Assembly: GCF_001758465.1 (NCBI RefSeq)
Contig: NZ_MJIC01000014.1
Coordinates: 680,608 to 744,607 of the forward strand
Reading direction: 5' to 3'
Source: Marisediminitalea lipolytica
Lineage (GTDB): Bacteria; Pseudomonadota; Gammaproteobacteria; Enterobacterales; Alteromonadaceae
Length of the DNA stretch: 64,000 bases
Made by a program: the position numbers and the translations under genes. The notes under the pieces were generated by a model. The model ran no database searches. It was not told the DNA's origin and was given only the letters and a program-made list of their open reading frames with translations. Below, in pieces: positions 1-9,932 of the stretch; position 1 is the first letter of the stretch; each line of letters starts with the position of its first letter.

Positions 1-620
1 GTCACCGCACTGCTGTCGGTGGTGGTCGCCACAATGGTTAAGGTCGCGCTGGCCCCGCTGGCTAAACTGCCCACGGTCCACAAGCCGGTAGTGGCGTTAT
101 AACTGCTATCGCTGGACACAAAGGTAAAGCCGGCGGGTAACTGATCGGTCACCACCACATTGGTAGCGGCATCCGGGCCAGTGTTGGCTACCGTCAGGGT
201 AAAGCTGACGTTATCCCCGAGATTCGGTGACGCATTATCCACGGTCTTGCTGATGGCTAAATCAATGGCCTGGGCATCCACGGTGGCGGAATCGGTATTA
301 TCTGAGTTATCCAGTTCAGTCTGATCCGCCGTAACCGAGGCAGTGTTGGTCACCGCACTGCTGTCGATGGTGGTCGCCACAATGGTTAAGGTCGCGCTGG
401 CGCCGCTCGCTAACGATCCCACGGTCCATAAGCCGGTTGAAGAATCGTAGCTACCGTCGCTGGACACAAAAGTAAAGCCCGCCGGGAGTTGATCGGTGAC
501 CACCACATTGGTGGCGGTATCCGGCCCGGTGTTCGAGACGGTCAGGGTAAAGCTGACGTTATCACCCAGATTCGGGGTAGCATTATCAACAGTTTTACTT
601 AGTCCCAGGTCGATGGTGGG
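1..620 (-). repeat. Tandem DUF11-coding repeats, period 348 bp
   Basis: The segment starting at base 1 recurs at base 349 with few changes (both begin gtcaccgcactgctgtcg). The period is 348 bp, or 116 residues. Each unit encodes a DUF11-like Ig domain (SKTVDNA.PNLGDNVSFTLTV...TNVVVTDQLPAGFTFVSSD). The near identity at DNA level points to recent unit duplication and makes this part prone to copy-number change and misassembly. More units may lie outside the window. Confidence 0.85.
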
Positions 621-3600
621 TGCTGAACCATCGGTTGCACCTAAAATTAGTATGGTTAACGTTGCTGTAGATGTGGAGCCGTCCGCATCGGTAATTTGGT
701 AGCTGAACACGTCACTGAGTTGGTCATCCGAATTCAGCGCATCGACCGTAGTATTATCATCGTTGAGGTCATAACTGTAGCTGCCATCAGCACCTATGGT
801 CAGGGTGCCAAAATCCCCGGTTACCTCTGTACCATTACTGCTGCTGGTAGAACTGCTCGCTACGGGTGTTACGGGCGATGTATTGCCTTTACTAACGAGG
901 GTTAATTCTAGTTGAGCATCGGCTCCGGCCGTGTCAGAAACATCGCCTGTTGCGCTGGCAATAATCACGTTGCCATTCAGGTTGGCCGCTGGCGCACCCG
1001 CAGTGCCTTCGGTAACACTTACCTGATCGTTATTGGCGACCGGTGCATCATCAGTGATAGCCACGTTTACCGTGTGGCTCACAACATTGCCATAGGTATC
1101 ATAACTTTGAATGGTGATGGCATCGGTAACGCCGCCAGCAGTGTGATCAGCGTTACCGGTGAGGGTGTAAGAAAACTCACCGGTTGATGCATCAAAGCTC
1201 CAGGTGCCATAACTTCCCGAGCCAGACTGACCGGCAACAAATGATTGATCTGTTGGTACGGTAAGGGTTACTGCGGCAGATTCTGCCGTACCGGAGGCGT
1301 TACTGCCACTGGCCAAATCACTTTCCAGAACGGTGGGACCGGCATACACTTCTGGAACGGTAATGGCGATCCCATCGCTGTCGTAAAGGTTCTCACCATC
1401 CTGACTGAAAATGGTCAGAAAATCTGACCCCACAAAGTCGGTATCCGGGGTGTATTGCAGCGAGGCTAAAGCGTTGTTTATGGCAGCCTGGCTACCCTGA
1501 ATAATCACCCGGCCGGTACCATTGTCGGTAATGCTGGCTGAACCGCCGGTAATATTGAGGATACCGTTATCTACTGCCAGAATGACCCGGCTCAGATCGC
1601 CATCCACATCGGTTACAGCAATCAGGCTGTTGTTAAGTACAGAGAAGCTGTAAGGCGTGTTTTTAGCGGTTTCAACGCCTGATGCAAAGGAGCTGCTGCC
1701 GTTAAACTGGTTAACCGGTGCATCGTTACTGCCGTAAACTGTAACTGAAATCAAGGCATCGGATATCACGCCGTCGGCATCTTCCATCCGGTAGGTAAAC
1801 GTATCTGTAACGTTTTGAGCCGCGGTCATCGCAATAACAGTACTGTTATTGCTATCTACTGCATAAGTGTACGTGCCGTTTGCGTTGATGGTCAGGGTGC
1901 CATAGCTACCACTGATGGTAACCCCATTACTGTCGACCGGGGTTTCGTTGGGCAGGTTTGCCTGGCTAACATCATCAAAACTGCCTGCCGTTGCGGCGAT
2001 AACCGTTTGCGTGTCGTTATTATCCACATCGGTATCGTTGCTGAAAACTTGTCCACCGGCGTTATTACCAACGCTGGCACTCAGGGTGTCATCGCCGGCA
2101 ACCGGGGCATCATTGGCACCGGCAATCGTAATTACCAACTGTGAACTGGATAAACCGCTGCCTAAATCATTACCCACCACATAGGTAAAGGTGTCGATGA
2201 GAGACTGACTGCTGTTAAGGGCATTAACCGTGCTATTAGTATTATCCAGTGCATAGCTGTACGTACCGTCGCCACTCAGGGTGAGAGTGCCGTAGGTGCC
2301 GGTAATGGTCTGGTTTACCACGCCACTGCCAACGTTAGTGTTGGCGCTGTCTGTGGCAACTGACACCACAAATTCGGTGGCACTCACCGGGCCGGTATCA
2401 TTGCTGAGTAAATTACCCGTTGGATTAACGCCATTAACCAGAACGGTACCGGTATTGGTGTTATAACCTTGTTCTGTTGCGCTGGCCGCATCGCTTACCG
2501 CCGTGGAGTCGTTCTGACCGGCACCGTACACAGTAATAATCAGTTGGGCTTCACTGGTTTCACCCGCTGCATCCTGCATGCTGTAGGTAAAAATATCGAC
2601 GACGGTGTCGCCCTCAGATATCGCGGTATTATCGGCATTAGCCGTATAGGTGTAGCTACCATTTGCCTGTAGCACTAATTCACCATGGGCACCCTGATAG
2701 GTAACGCCCGTTGCACCGTTGCCGCCAGAAAAGCTAAAGCTGGTGCCGGCAGTACTGGTGACCTTATCACTGCTTAGCAACACGGATGTCACCACGCCAT
2801 TGGTGTAGGTTACATCGGTTACCGTAGTCCCTGCGGGAACGCCAGTGCCGGTGACTGTCATGCCAATGCCAATGGTGCCGCTGAGATTACTTAGACCTGT
2901 CAGCTCAGTGCTGCCGGTGGTGGCGCTCGACTGCAACTGTGCCTGTGCACCCTGGGAGGCGTTCTCGGTTTGTGACGTTGAGTCCTCAAAGGAGACAAAA
3001 GAGTGAGTTGCTAAAAATGTTTGCGGATCGCTGATCGGCACATAGGCCGAACCATTCCAGTAATAGTTAGGTGTCTGGCTGAGCGGTATCCCATAGGTAC
3101 CATCCACATTTGCTACCGGGGCCGACGTTGCGGTTACCTGGGTAAAGGTGGAACCATTATCCGCCGAGTAATACATTGCGTAATAGGTAACGTTGCCTCC
3201 GGTGTTACTCAGGTCAACGTAAAGCTCATCACCTGCCGCCACTTTATTACCCAGCGAGGCACCCGCGGCCGAGCTGAATGTCAGCTGATAACTGCCGGTA
3301 TTTACCGTTACCGTGGCCGCATCGGCGCTGCCCTGCGCAGACAAACCGGTAATGGTTAGCGAATCACTGGTATCAACGTCGTTATCATTGGTCAATACGT
3401 TGCCACTTGCATTGTAACCGCTTGAAGTAAAGCCAGATTCGGCAAGGGTGGTTGACTCTTTGGCACTGTTGTAATCGTCGCTTGCCACGGGCGCATCATT
3501 GCTGCCCTGAATGGTTATGGTCAGGGTTGCAGTCGAAAATCCACCGTTACCATCGGCAATGGTGTAGGTAAAGGTATCAGAGGCGGTACCGTTGAGCAGG

Positions 3601-5159
3601 GCATCGATAGTGGTATTGGTGTTATCCACGGCATAGGTATAGGCACCGTCCTGACCAATAGATAAGGTACCATACTGGCCGGTTACCCTAGTTGTTCCGG
3701 TGGCGGCAATACTGGTGGTACCGCCACGTACCGAGGCGGCGACCTCGGTTACGATGAGTGAGTCACTGTTGTTATCACTATCGTTACTCAGCACGTTGCC
3801 GCTGGCATCAACTCCAGCGGTGATTATCCGGATTGGGGAGTCGTCACGGTCGGTACCCAGTTCAACCGCTGAGGTATCGGTATCATTGGCGGCGACCGGC
3901 GCGTCATTGGGGGCCAGTGCATCTACTAAATCATTCAACTGACTGTCGACCCGGTCGGACGACGATTTTACTTCCGCAATGGTGTAACTGCCGGCTTCGC
4001 TGCCCGCACCAACGGTAAGGCCGGACGTGCTCAGGCTGTTAAAATAGAGCTGATCAACTACCAGAATAAAGCCAATGTTGTCGCTGACATCATTGTCGCC
4101 GTCCTGGTTTCCATCAGCCTGCGCGGTGGCTAAATCGGTAAAGTCGGCATCGGTCCAGAAGTAAAAACCTTTTACTTCGCCCTGAATCTTAAGGGGGCGG
4201 CTAATCCAGCCAAAATAGTCGGTGCCACCAATATTAATACCGATGGCAGAAACGTCGTTGCCGCTAAAGTACTGACTGTCGTAATTTTTATCATCCACAG
4301 TAACATTGCCTAAACCGTTGGTATAGTTACCGTCTGAGATGATAATGCTGTGGGTTTCCTGTTCTTTTTCCGCCCAGTTCTCGGTGTTGTCAGCAATGCC
4401 ATCGCCGTCAACATCGCGCACCATCATGTAAGCGTTAACAAAGGAATACTTAGCCCATTCCACCTCGATGTTTTCGCCGTCAATATTCAGCTCGCCGTGA
4501 TCGTCTTCATTCAGGGCATTGTCGTTAGCTTGTTCGCTGTCGGTAGAAAACACTGCATCCACAAAATGCTGACCCTCATCCCCTATGGTATCCCGACCAT
4601 CGTTGATCAGGCTATCGAGCAGATGTCCATACTCTTCTACCAGTACACGTGTGGCCGCTTCGGCACCAAGCTGATCGATAAAGCCTGCGTTCAGATAAAT
4701 CGTTGGCTGCCCGTCAGTGCCGGAAGCACTAAAAGCACCGAGTGCGCCGTTTAAGGTCTGGTTATCTACAAGTAAAACCTGCACGTCAATTGCATCAGCA
4801 AGGACATCCTGACGGGTAGCTTCCATCGCTTGTAACCAGGCCAGATCCATGTGTTTATTGCCGCCACTAAAAATGGCAAACAGATCCTCTGCAGAGGCGT
4901 TTTCCAGGAATGCCTTAATCTGAGAGGTAGCCAGTTCGGTCGCGCGATTAGTCTGGTCGTGAGCTACGCCCAACTGGAAATAATTAACCGGTGCTTCAGA
5001 GTCGCCTCTGTCCTGAACCGGATCATCAAGATGAGTGTCCGGGCCCGCAACAACCTCGGCAGTGGTTGCAACGGCAGCGCCATCAAACATCAGGCGCTGT
5101 TCTAACTGTAAAATATCTAATGCTGGGCTTGCAGTGGTGTTATTGGTACGGTCAGTCAT
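1..5159 (-). CDS. Giant VCBS/DUF11 repeat adhesin, N-terminal part (C-terminus outside window)
   Basis: An open frame runs leftward from the ATG at 5159-5157 to the window edge without a stop, giving about 1,719 residues, so the gene is incomplete. Near the N-terminus is a LEPR-type motif (LEQRLMFDGAA), which marks many giant surface or extracellular repeat proteins. Next comes a region with VLVEEYGH, resembling an HExxH metallopeptidase site whose first His is Glu. Many VCBS-like units follow (NDAPVA...YGTLTI...GSYTYA.D..N), and the far end seen here consists of DUF11 repeats. The protein is probably exported to the cell surface for adhesion or biofilm formation. It starts 16 bp after the adaptor gene and is the last visible gene of the TolC-HlyD-adhesin operon. 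No ABC exporter is visible; one may lie further left. Family assignment is firm, ligand unknown. Confidence 0.9.
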   Translation of the reverse strand, partial: MTDRTNNTTASPALDILQLEQRLMFDGAAVATTAEVVAGPDTHLDDPVQDRGDSEAPVNYFQLGVAHDQTNRATELATSQIKAFLENASAEDLFAIFSGGNKHMDLAWLQAMEATRQDVLADAIDVQVLLVDNQTLNGALGAFSASGTDGQPTIYLNAGFIDQLGAEAATRVLVEEYGHLLDSLINDGRDTIGDEGQHFVDAVFSTDSEQANDNALNEDDHGELNIDGENIEVEWAKYSFVNAYMMVRDVDGDGIADNTENWAEKEQETHSIIISDGNYTNGLGNVTVDDKNYDSQYFSGNDVSAIGINIGGTDYFGWISRPLKIQGEVKGFYFWTDADFTDLATAQADGNQDGDNDVSDNIGFILVVDQLYFNSLSTSGLTVGAGSEAGSYTIAEVKSSSDRVDSQLNDLVDALAPNDAPVAANDTDTSAVELGTDRDDSPIRIITAGVDASGNVLSNDSDNNSDSLIVTEVAASVRGGTTSIAATGTTRVTGQYGTLSIGQDGAYTYAVDNTNTTIDALLNGTASDTFTYTIADGNGGFSTATLTITIQGSNDAPVASDDYNSAKESTTLAESGFTSSGYNASGNVLTNDNDVDTSDSLTITGLSAQGSADAATVTVNTGSYQLTFSSAAGASLGNKVAAGDELYVDLSNTGGNVTYYAMYYSADNGSTFTQVTATSAPVANVDGTYGIPLSQTPNYYWNGSAYVPISDPQTFLATHSFVSFEDSTSQTENASQGAQAQLQSSATTGSTELTGLSNLSGTIGIGMTVTGTGVPAGTTVTDVTYTNGVVTSVLLSSDKVTSTAGTSFSFSGGNGATGVTYQGAHGELVLQANGSYTYTANADNTAISEGDTVVDIFTYSMQDAAGETSEAQLIITVYGAGQNDSTAVSDAASATEQGYNTNTGTVLVNGVNPTGNLLSNDTGPVSATEFVVSVATDSANTNVGSGVVNQTITGTYGTLTLSGDGTYSYALDNTNSTVNALNSSQSLIDTFTYVVGNDLGSGLSSSQLVITIAGANDAPVAGDDTLSASVGNNAGGQVFSNDTDVDNNDTQTVIAATAGSFDDVSQANLPNETPVDSNGVTISGSYGTLTINANGTYTYAVDSNNSTVIAMTAAQNVTDTFTYRMEDADGVISDALISVTVYGSNDAPVNQFNGSSSFASGVETAKNTPYSFSVLNNSLIAVTDVDGDLSRVILAVDNGILNITGGSASITDNGTGRVIIQGSQAAINNALASLQYTPDTDFVGSDFLTIFSQDGENLYDSDGIAITVPEVYAGPTVLESDLASGSNASGTAESAAVTLTVPTDQSFVAGQSGSGSYGTWSFDASTGEFSYTLTGNADHTAGGVTDAITIQSYDTYGNVVSHTVNVAITDDAPVANNDQVSVTEGTAGAPAANLNGNVIIASATGDVSDTAGADAQLELTLVSKGNTSPVTPVASSSTSSSNGTEVTGDFGTLTIGADGSYSYDLNDDNTTVDALNSDDQLSDVFSYQITDADGSTSTATLTILILGATDGSAPTIDLGLSKTVDNATPNLGDNVSFTLTVSNTGPDTATNVVVTDQLPAGFTFVSSDGSYDSSTGLWTVGSLASGASATLTIVATTIDSSAVTNTASVTADQTELDNSDNTDSATVDAQAIDLAISKTVDNASPNLGDNVSFTLTVANTGPDAATNVVVTDQLPAGFTFVSSDSSYNATTGLWTVGSLASGASATLTIVATTTDSSAV

Positions 5160-5175
5160 CCAAGGTCTCCTCAGA

Positions 5176-5952
5176 TTATTTGCTTAAACTTAACTGTTGA
5201 GAAGGGGGCGTAATATCAATACGTCCGCTCATTCCCGGCAGTAATTCGCTATGAACACTATCAAGATTGGCAAATATCTTGATTGACTGACTTAGCGCAT
5301 CCACTTTTCCTGTAGTGTAGCCTACGGTAGCTGAATAGGTAGTTTGGGTATCTGTCACAAAAATCGCTAAGGGATAATCGGCAGACAGCCACTCTAACCA
5401 GGATGACGGGGCAATAAACTCTACCCGTAATGACTGGTTATTTTGTATTTCCAGGATAGGTTTGCCGGTTTCGACAAACTCATTGGCATTCACGAATTTA
5501 TCGGCAACGATGCCAGCGTAAGGCGCTCTGAGCGTGCATTTACCGGTTACGGCGTTTAGCAATGACACCTCAGCGTTGGCTTTCATGACTTCCAGACGAC
5601 TGTTTTCCAGTTCTACTAAACCAATAGCTTCCATTTGCGCCATGCGGTTGGCACCAACCAGTTTATTTTCTGCAATCTGAGCTTCAATTCTGGCTTTATC
5701 CAGACGGGCGTTTTCGGCGTCACAGGAAAATTCGACCAGGATCTGTCCTGCGTCTACGTGCATGCCTTCCCGAACATGCAGGGTTTTAATGCTGCCGGTC
5801 ATGGCGGCGCTTAATGTGGCAGATTGTTGCGCGGTAATTTGCGCTCTGAGTTCTTCAGATTCCAGCGTAAATGCCGGGGATTGCGCAACAGCACAATGCG
5901 TAGATGCCAGCATAAGTGCTGACATCAGATATAAGGCAAATTGTTTTTTCAT
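5176..5952 (-). CDS. HlyD/RND-type periplasmic adaptor (membrane fusion protein)
   Basis: 258 residues with a Sec signal peptide (MKKQFALYLMSALMLASTHCAVAQ). A biotinyl-lipoyl-like half motif follows (GSIKTLHVREGMHVDAGQILVEF), then a short coiled-coil hairpin and the second lipoyl half (LRAPYAGIVADKFVNANEFVETGKP), the usual order in adaptor proteins. It is shorter than typical type I secretion adaptors (about 400 aa) and has a cleavable signal rather than an N-terminal anchor. It should bridge an inner-membrane pump and the TolC-like protein encoded 6 bp upstream. The adhesin gene begins 16 bp downstream, so the likely cargo is that adhesin; this link is inferred from context. Confidence 0.85.
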   Translation of the reverse strand: MKKQFALYLMSALMLASTHCAVAQSPAFTLESEELRAQITAQQSATLSAAMTGSIKTLHVREGMHVDAGQILVEFSCDAENARLDKARIEAQIAENKLVGANRMAQMEAIGLVELENSRLEVMKANAEVSLLNAVTGKCTLRAPYAGIVADKFVNANEFVETGKPILEIQNNQSLRVEFIAPSSWLEWLSADYPLAIFVTDTQTTYSATVGYTTGKVDALSQSIKIFANLDSVHSELLPGMSGRIDITPPSQQLSLSK

Positions 5953-5958
5953 AGTCGG

Positions 5959-7470
5959 TTAAACCCCTGGCACTTCAGGTAAACGAATACGGTTTACATC
6001 CCTGGCTAACCATTGCTCAATCATTTTACTTAGCTGTTGTAAGTCCATCTCATCAACACTACCGATAACAGGCTCATCGCCTAAGCTCGCTTGTAATAAG
6101 GCCAGCGCCTCGGCATATTTTGACATGGCTTCGTAGCGGCGAAGCTCACTTAATATGGTGGTAACGCTGGCAGAGATACGGCGCTGGTTACCAGCCATAT
6201 TGCCTTCGGATTTACTTAATGCGATTTGCTCGAGCTGAGCGTCTACAGCAAACAGATCGTCAGAGCGATGATATTGCATAAGCGCGTTATTAAACTGGTG
6301 CACTGCCAGATGAACCTTGGTTAACGTCGTCATTTGCAAGGCAATACGTTTTTGCTGTTCAATGGCCTCACTTTTCTCGGCCGCCTCTTTACGCGAAGAG
6401 TAGGAGAACAGATTCATCAGGTTAAAGCTTAGTGAAGTACCGGCGGAGTTCCATGCGCTGTTCACCATGTAATAGTCGTTGTCATAGTGTGTACCTACCT
6501 TAAAGGTCAGGTTAGGGAACATCTTAAGCAAGGTTTTACGGGTTTCCAGTGCGGCAATGCGAACATTTAAAAACTGCTCTTTCAGATCGGCGTTGTTATA
6601 CAGCGCGTATTCTTCCAGCAGTTCTACATCCACCGACAACGGCACAAAGTGTTCGGTTTCTTCTACCAGTTCAAACACGGTGCCCGGCAAAACACCCATT
6701 AATTTGGCCAGCTCGATCTTGGCACTGGCCAGGTCACGATTAACACTTTCGAGTAAGCGCAGGTTCTCCAGCAAATTCCGCTGATAACGCAGTGACTCTT
6801 CAGGCGAGGTTACTTTTTCAGCAAACAATTGCTTGGATTTATTCAACGCATTTTCGGCTTCAGCAATTGTGCTGGAAACTTTAAAGGCAAGCGTCTGGCT
6901 GGCCAGGGCTTTCCAATAGGCAACGCGTACTTTCTGAATCAGCATGTGCATGGCACGGCGGCGCTCTTCGTTGGCAACGAGCAACCGGTCGGCGTTTTGT
7001 TTCGAGGTGTAATAACTGGCACCAAAGTCCAGCAGACTCCAGGATAACCCCAGATCATAGGTTTGATGTTCAGGATCGATAGATACGTTGGTATCGCGGT
7101 CACGATTCACTTCATAAGGCGTACTGTAATCCGCCTCATAACGGCTGGAGAAATTATTGCGCCAGTCATAGCCCGCTTCAGCCAGCAGTTTTGGCAACAT
7201 GTCATATTTGCCCGCCGCCAGTTCACTGGAGGCCAGTGATTGCTTAAGGGTAAGCACCCGCTGATCCAGGTTGTTCTTCAATGCGCGGGAAATCGCCTCG
7301 GATAAGGATATGGCTTCTGTAATCGGCTGACTGGCAGCCAGTATCGTTGCTTTATCTTCTTCGTGAGTTTGCTGCATCTCGCTAAGCGAAAGCGGCGTTG
7401 GTGAAATAGAACAGCCAGACAAAACGACACTGGTGAGTACGCTTACAAGGAGCAGGGCGTTGCGTTGCAT
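5959..7470 (-). CDS. TolC-family outer-membrane channel lipoprotein
   Basis: About 503 residues. The ATG at 7470 is preferred over an upstream in-frame TTG at 7488 because it directly opens a lipoprotein signal (MQRNALLLVSVLTS, lipobox LSGC). The body has the duplicated helical architecture of outer-membrane efflux proteins: long heptad-rich helices (SEAISRALKNNLDQRVLTLKQ) and a beta segment rich in aromatic residues (YDWRNNF, YDLGLSWSLLDFG). It would form the outer-membrane exit duct of a tripartite exporter with the adaptor encoded next. It is the first gene of a leftward operon, preceded by a long AT-rich region that should hold the promoter. Confidence 0.88.
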   Translation of the reverse strand: MQRNALLLVSVLTSVVLSGCSISPTPLSLSEMQQTHEEDKATILAASQPITEAISLSEAISRALKNNLDQRVLTLKQSLASSELAAGKYDMLPKLLAEAGYDWRNNFSSRYEADYSTPYEVNRDRDTNVSIDPEHQTYDLGLSWSLLDFGASYYTSKQNADRLLVANEERRRAMHMLIQKVRVAYWKALASQTLAFKVSSTIAEAENALNKSKQLFAEKVTSPEESLRYQRNLLENLRLLESVNRDLASAKIELAKLMGVLPGTVFELVEETEHFVPLSVDVELLEEYALYNNADLKEQFLNVRIAALETRKTLLKMFPNLTFKVGTHYDNDYYMVNSAWNSAGTSLSFNLMNLFSYSSRKEAAEKSEAIEQQKRIALQMTTLTKVHLAVHQFNNALMQYHRSDDLFAVDAQLEQIALSKSEGNMAGNQRRISASVTTILSELRRYEAMSKYAEALALLQASLGDEPVIGSVDEMDLQQLSKMIEQWLARDVNRIRLPEVPGV

Positions 7471-8023
7471 GAATTTATCCGAGTACAAAAAATGAACTTA
7501 ATCGTTAGAATTTAGTGAAATATAGAGCAGATTAGAAAAATCGAATATGACAGTATTGATGCTTTAGGTATTAATATAAATACTTAGTTATTGTGTGGGA
7601 TATTAATCAGCAATGTTAAGTTGAGGTAGTTGTTTTATGGCTTGAATTGTTATTATTCTTATTGAAAACAATAGTTTGTATTTTATTTTGTATGGTGGCG
7701 GGATTTCTTGATGCGAGAGCTAAATATCTAAAATGTAATAGCTTTATTTATTTTACACTTTTTCTATTCAATTTTACGTATAGTGAATTTTTAGTTTTCT
7801 CATTTTTTCTTTAACTTTTTATTAGCATTTGTTGAGCGGGCTTCAGTAGCCGTCAGAAATTTGTAACGCCCAGGTTTCTTCAAAGAAACTTCAATTTTAG
7901 CTGGAATAAGTGAGCCTGCTTAATTGAATCCCGTCGTAAAATCCCTTATGTTGTAATGCTGCGCTAATTTTACCGCACTAACTGCTCCCGGCAGTTCTTA
8001 ACATCTTTTATGATAGGTAAAAT
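7471..8023. other. AT-rich intergenic region between divergent genes
   Basis: About 550 bp without a credible gene, strongly AT-rich between 7,500 and 7,830. It must contain promoters for the leftward TolC operon and the rightward nucleotidyltransferase gene. A perfect inverted repeat GTTTCTT-CA-AAGAAAC lies at 7874-7889 and could be an operator. I see no convincing -35/-10 pair and no RNA gene. Confidence 0.5.
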
Positions 8024-8833
8024 ATGAAATTTCCAAGCACCCTTCATGCAGCGCACAAAAGCCTGCTGCTGCAAATTATCGATCATTTTTCTGCCGACCA
8101 ACGCATCACGGCCATTGGCGCCAGTGGCTCTTTTGCCAGTAATAAGATGGACAATTACAGTGATTTGGATCTGGTTATTGCCGTAGATCCGGACGCTTAC
8201 GGCGAGGTAATGGCACAGCGTTTCACATTGGTTGAATCTATCCCTGGGCATGTAGCGGCATTCACGGGGGAGCATGTCGGTGAGCCCCGCCTGATTATTG
8301 CCCTTTATCAGTTGGCTGCCAGCGAGCCTTCGCTGGTACATGTGGACTTTAAATTTGTCGCCTTGCCAGATGCTGCACAACGGGTGGATGATACCCAGGT
8401 TATCTGGGAGCGCGGAAACGCGTTGTCTGCGATTTACGCAAATTCCGGCTATCAGTACCCACAGCCCGAGCCGCAGTGGATTGAAGACCGATTCTGGATT
8501 TGGCTGCACTACGGCGCTGGCAAAATTGCCCGGGGGGAATATTTTGAGGCAATGGAATTTTTATCCTTTCTGCGCACCACGGTCTTGTCACCCCTGGCAC
8601 TTCAGCAGGCAGGGTTAACCCCATCAGGCGTGCGTACTATCGAGCGGCGATTGCCCGGCTTTGCAAAACGTTTGGAAAAGACCGTCGCTCAGCCAACCAA
8701 AGAAGCACTTATCCCGGCGTTTGAGGCATGTTTTGAACTCTATCTGGTGCTGCGAGCGAATACCTCAGTGAAGATAAACGAACAAGCGCAGACGCTGGCG
8801 ATCAATTACTTTAATTGCGAACTTATGGGCTGA
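8024..8833 (+). CDS. Nucleotidyltransferase-domain protein
   Basis: 269 residues. Residues about 32-49 carry the Pol-beta-type nucleotidyltransferase signature: a glycine/serine turn (GASGS) followed by SDLD, with two of the metal-binding aspartates. The rest resembles the helical C-terminal half of aminoglycoside-nucleotidyltransferase-like proteins. No substrate can be read from the sequence, and resistance should not be assumed. The gene stands alone, with an AT-rich leader upstream and a hairpin 20 bp downstream. The ATG at 8024 is the first in-frame Met before the conserved domain. Confidence 0.75.
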   Translation: MKFPSTLHAAHKSLLLQIIDHFSADQRITAIGASGSFASNKMDNYSDLDLVIAVDPDAYGEVMAQRFTLVESIPGHVAAFTGEHVGEPRLIIALYQLAASEPSLVHVDFKFVALPDAAQRVDDTQVIWERGNALSAIYANSGYQYPQPEPQWIEDRFWIWLHYGAGKIARGEYFEAMEFLSFLRTTVLSPLALQQAGLTPSGVRTIERRLPGFAKRLEKTVAQPTKEALIPAFEACFELYLVLRANTSVKINEQAQTLAINYFNCELMG

Positions 8834-8852
8834 ACATCTTAATCCCACTGTG

Positions 8853-8876
8853 AACAACATGTAGTACTATGTTGTT
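8853..8876 (+). repeat. 8-bp inverted repeat after the nucleotidyltransferase gene
   Basis: AACAACAT and ATGTTGTT pair around an 8-nt loop (gtagtact). There is no T-run on either side, so it is a weak candidate for an intrinsic terminator. It could instead be an operator for the DJ-1-like gene that starts 70 bp further on. Confidence 0.4.
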
Positions 8877-8945
8877 ACCCGTGTGGCCGGTAAGTATGTT
8901 TGTATAAGTGTTATCTGTGGTAAACCCAACTAACGAGGTAATACG

Positions 8946-9503
8946 ATGAGCAAGATCCTGATGATCACCGGCGACTTTGTGGAAGACTACGAAAATATGG
9001 TGCCCTTTCAAACCCTGATGGCCTGCGGTCATCTGGTGGATGCGGTATGCCCGGGCAAGTCAGCCGGCGATACGATCAAAACCGCGATCCACGATTTCGA
9101 GGGGGACCAGACCTACACCGAGAAACCGGGCCATAATTTTACACTGAATGCGACCTTTGCAGAGGTGAGTGCTGAAAGTTACGATGGCTTGTATATCCCG
9201 GGGGGCAGGGCTCCTGAATATCTGCGTTTGAACAGTGATGTAATTGCACTGGTTCAGGCGTTTTTTGCGGCGGATAAACCAGTGAGCTCCATTTGCCATG
9301 GGCCTCAGCTACTGGCGGCTGCCGGTGTGCTCGAAGGCAAACAGGTTTCTGCTTATCCTGCCTGCGAACCCGAAATTAAACTGGCCGGTGCCAGTTACGT
9401 AAGTGTTGGCATGGATGAAGCCATTACTGATGGTAAGCTGGTTACCGGCCCGGCCTGGCCAGCACATCCGGCTTTGTTGAGCCAGTTTATGGCGCTACTG
9501 TAA
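8946..9503 (+). CDS. DJ-1/PfpI family protein
   Basis: 185 residues of the class I glutamine amidotransferase-like fold. The nucleophile elbow SICHGPQ gives the conserved Cys at about residue 117 with its His neighbour. The upstream [14 protein letters not shown] loop is typical of PfpI/YhbO proteins. The family includes intracellular proteases, chaperones and glyoxalase/deglycase-type enzymes; which one this is cannot be read from sequence. Length is normal for a single-domain member. A ribosome-binding-like GAGG lies just upstream of the ATG. The small RHH gene follows 24 bp downstream and may be cotranscribed. Confidence 0.88.
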   Translation: MSKILMITGDFVEDYENMVPFQTLMACGHLVDAVCPGKSAGDTIKTAIHDFEGDQTYTEKPGHNFTLNATFAEVSAESYDGLYIPGGRAPEYLRLNSDVIALVQAFFAADKPVSSICHGPQLLAAAGVLEGKQVSAYPACEPEIKLAGASYVSVGMDEAITDGKLVTGPAWPAHPALLSQFMALL

Positions 9504-9527
9504 CCAGATTAAACAGAGGGAAGGTTG

Positions 9528-9929
9528 ATGTGTGGATTGTTTATCAATGCCGAGCCATCGTTATGGCAGAGCTCAACCAAATCAATGCGAATTGATGGGG
9601 TCGTTACTTCTATCCGCATGGAAACCTTCTTTTGGAATATCCTGCAGGAAATAGCGTGTCGCGATGGACTGAGTATCAGTCAGTTGATATCCAGGCTGTA
9701 TCTGGAGTCGCTGGATGCAGACCACGATATTGGCAATTTTACCTCATTTCTAAGGGTATGTTGCGGGCGTTATCTTTCCATGGTCGCCGATGGTTTGTTG
9801 CAGCGCGATGCTATGGATCCTCTCGAAGGTATGGATTCCGCGCAACTGATAAAAACCGAAGCCGATACACAGGCAACACGCTTAAAGCGAATATCTGCCC
9901 CATCCGCCAGCGGCGTTAATAAACATTAA
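9528..9929 (+). CDS. Ribbon-helix-helix (RHH_4-like) protein
   Basis: 133 residues. The start is set at the ATG at 9528, preceded by AGAGGGAAGG, rather than the in-frame TTG one codon earlier. The MCGLFINAEPSLW opening, the VVTSIRMETFFWNILQEIA strand-helix and the following SISQLISRLYLE helix match small RHH-domain proteins. GNFTSFLRVCCGRYL is the usual distal part. Such proteins are presumed DNA-binding regulators, mostly uncharacterised. The C-terminal 35 residues look unstructured. The gene converges with the Lrp-family gene, with only 3 bp between the two stops. Confidence 0.72.
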   Translation: MCGLFINAEPSLWQSSTKSMRIDGVVTSIRMETFFWNILQEIACRDGLSISQLISRLYLESLDADHDIGNFTSFLRVCCGRYLSMVADGLLQRDAMDPLEGMDSAQLIKTEADTQATRLKRISAPSASGVNKH

Positions 9930-9932
9930 CCC

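Noticed and set aside
496..4754. Many rightward frames across the adhesin gene
   Set aside because: They are shadows of the repetitive leftward adhesin frame, with Ser/Val- or Arg/Gly-skewed composition.
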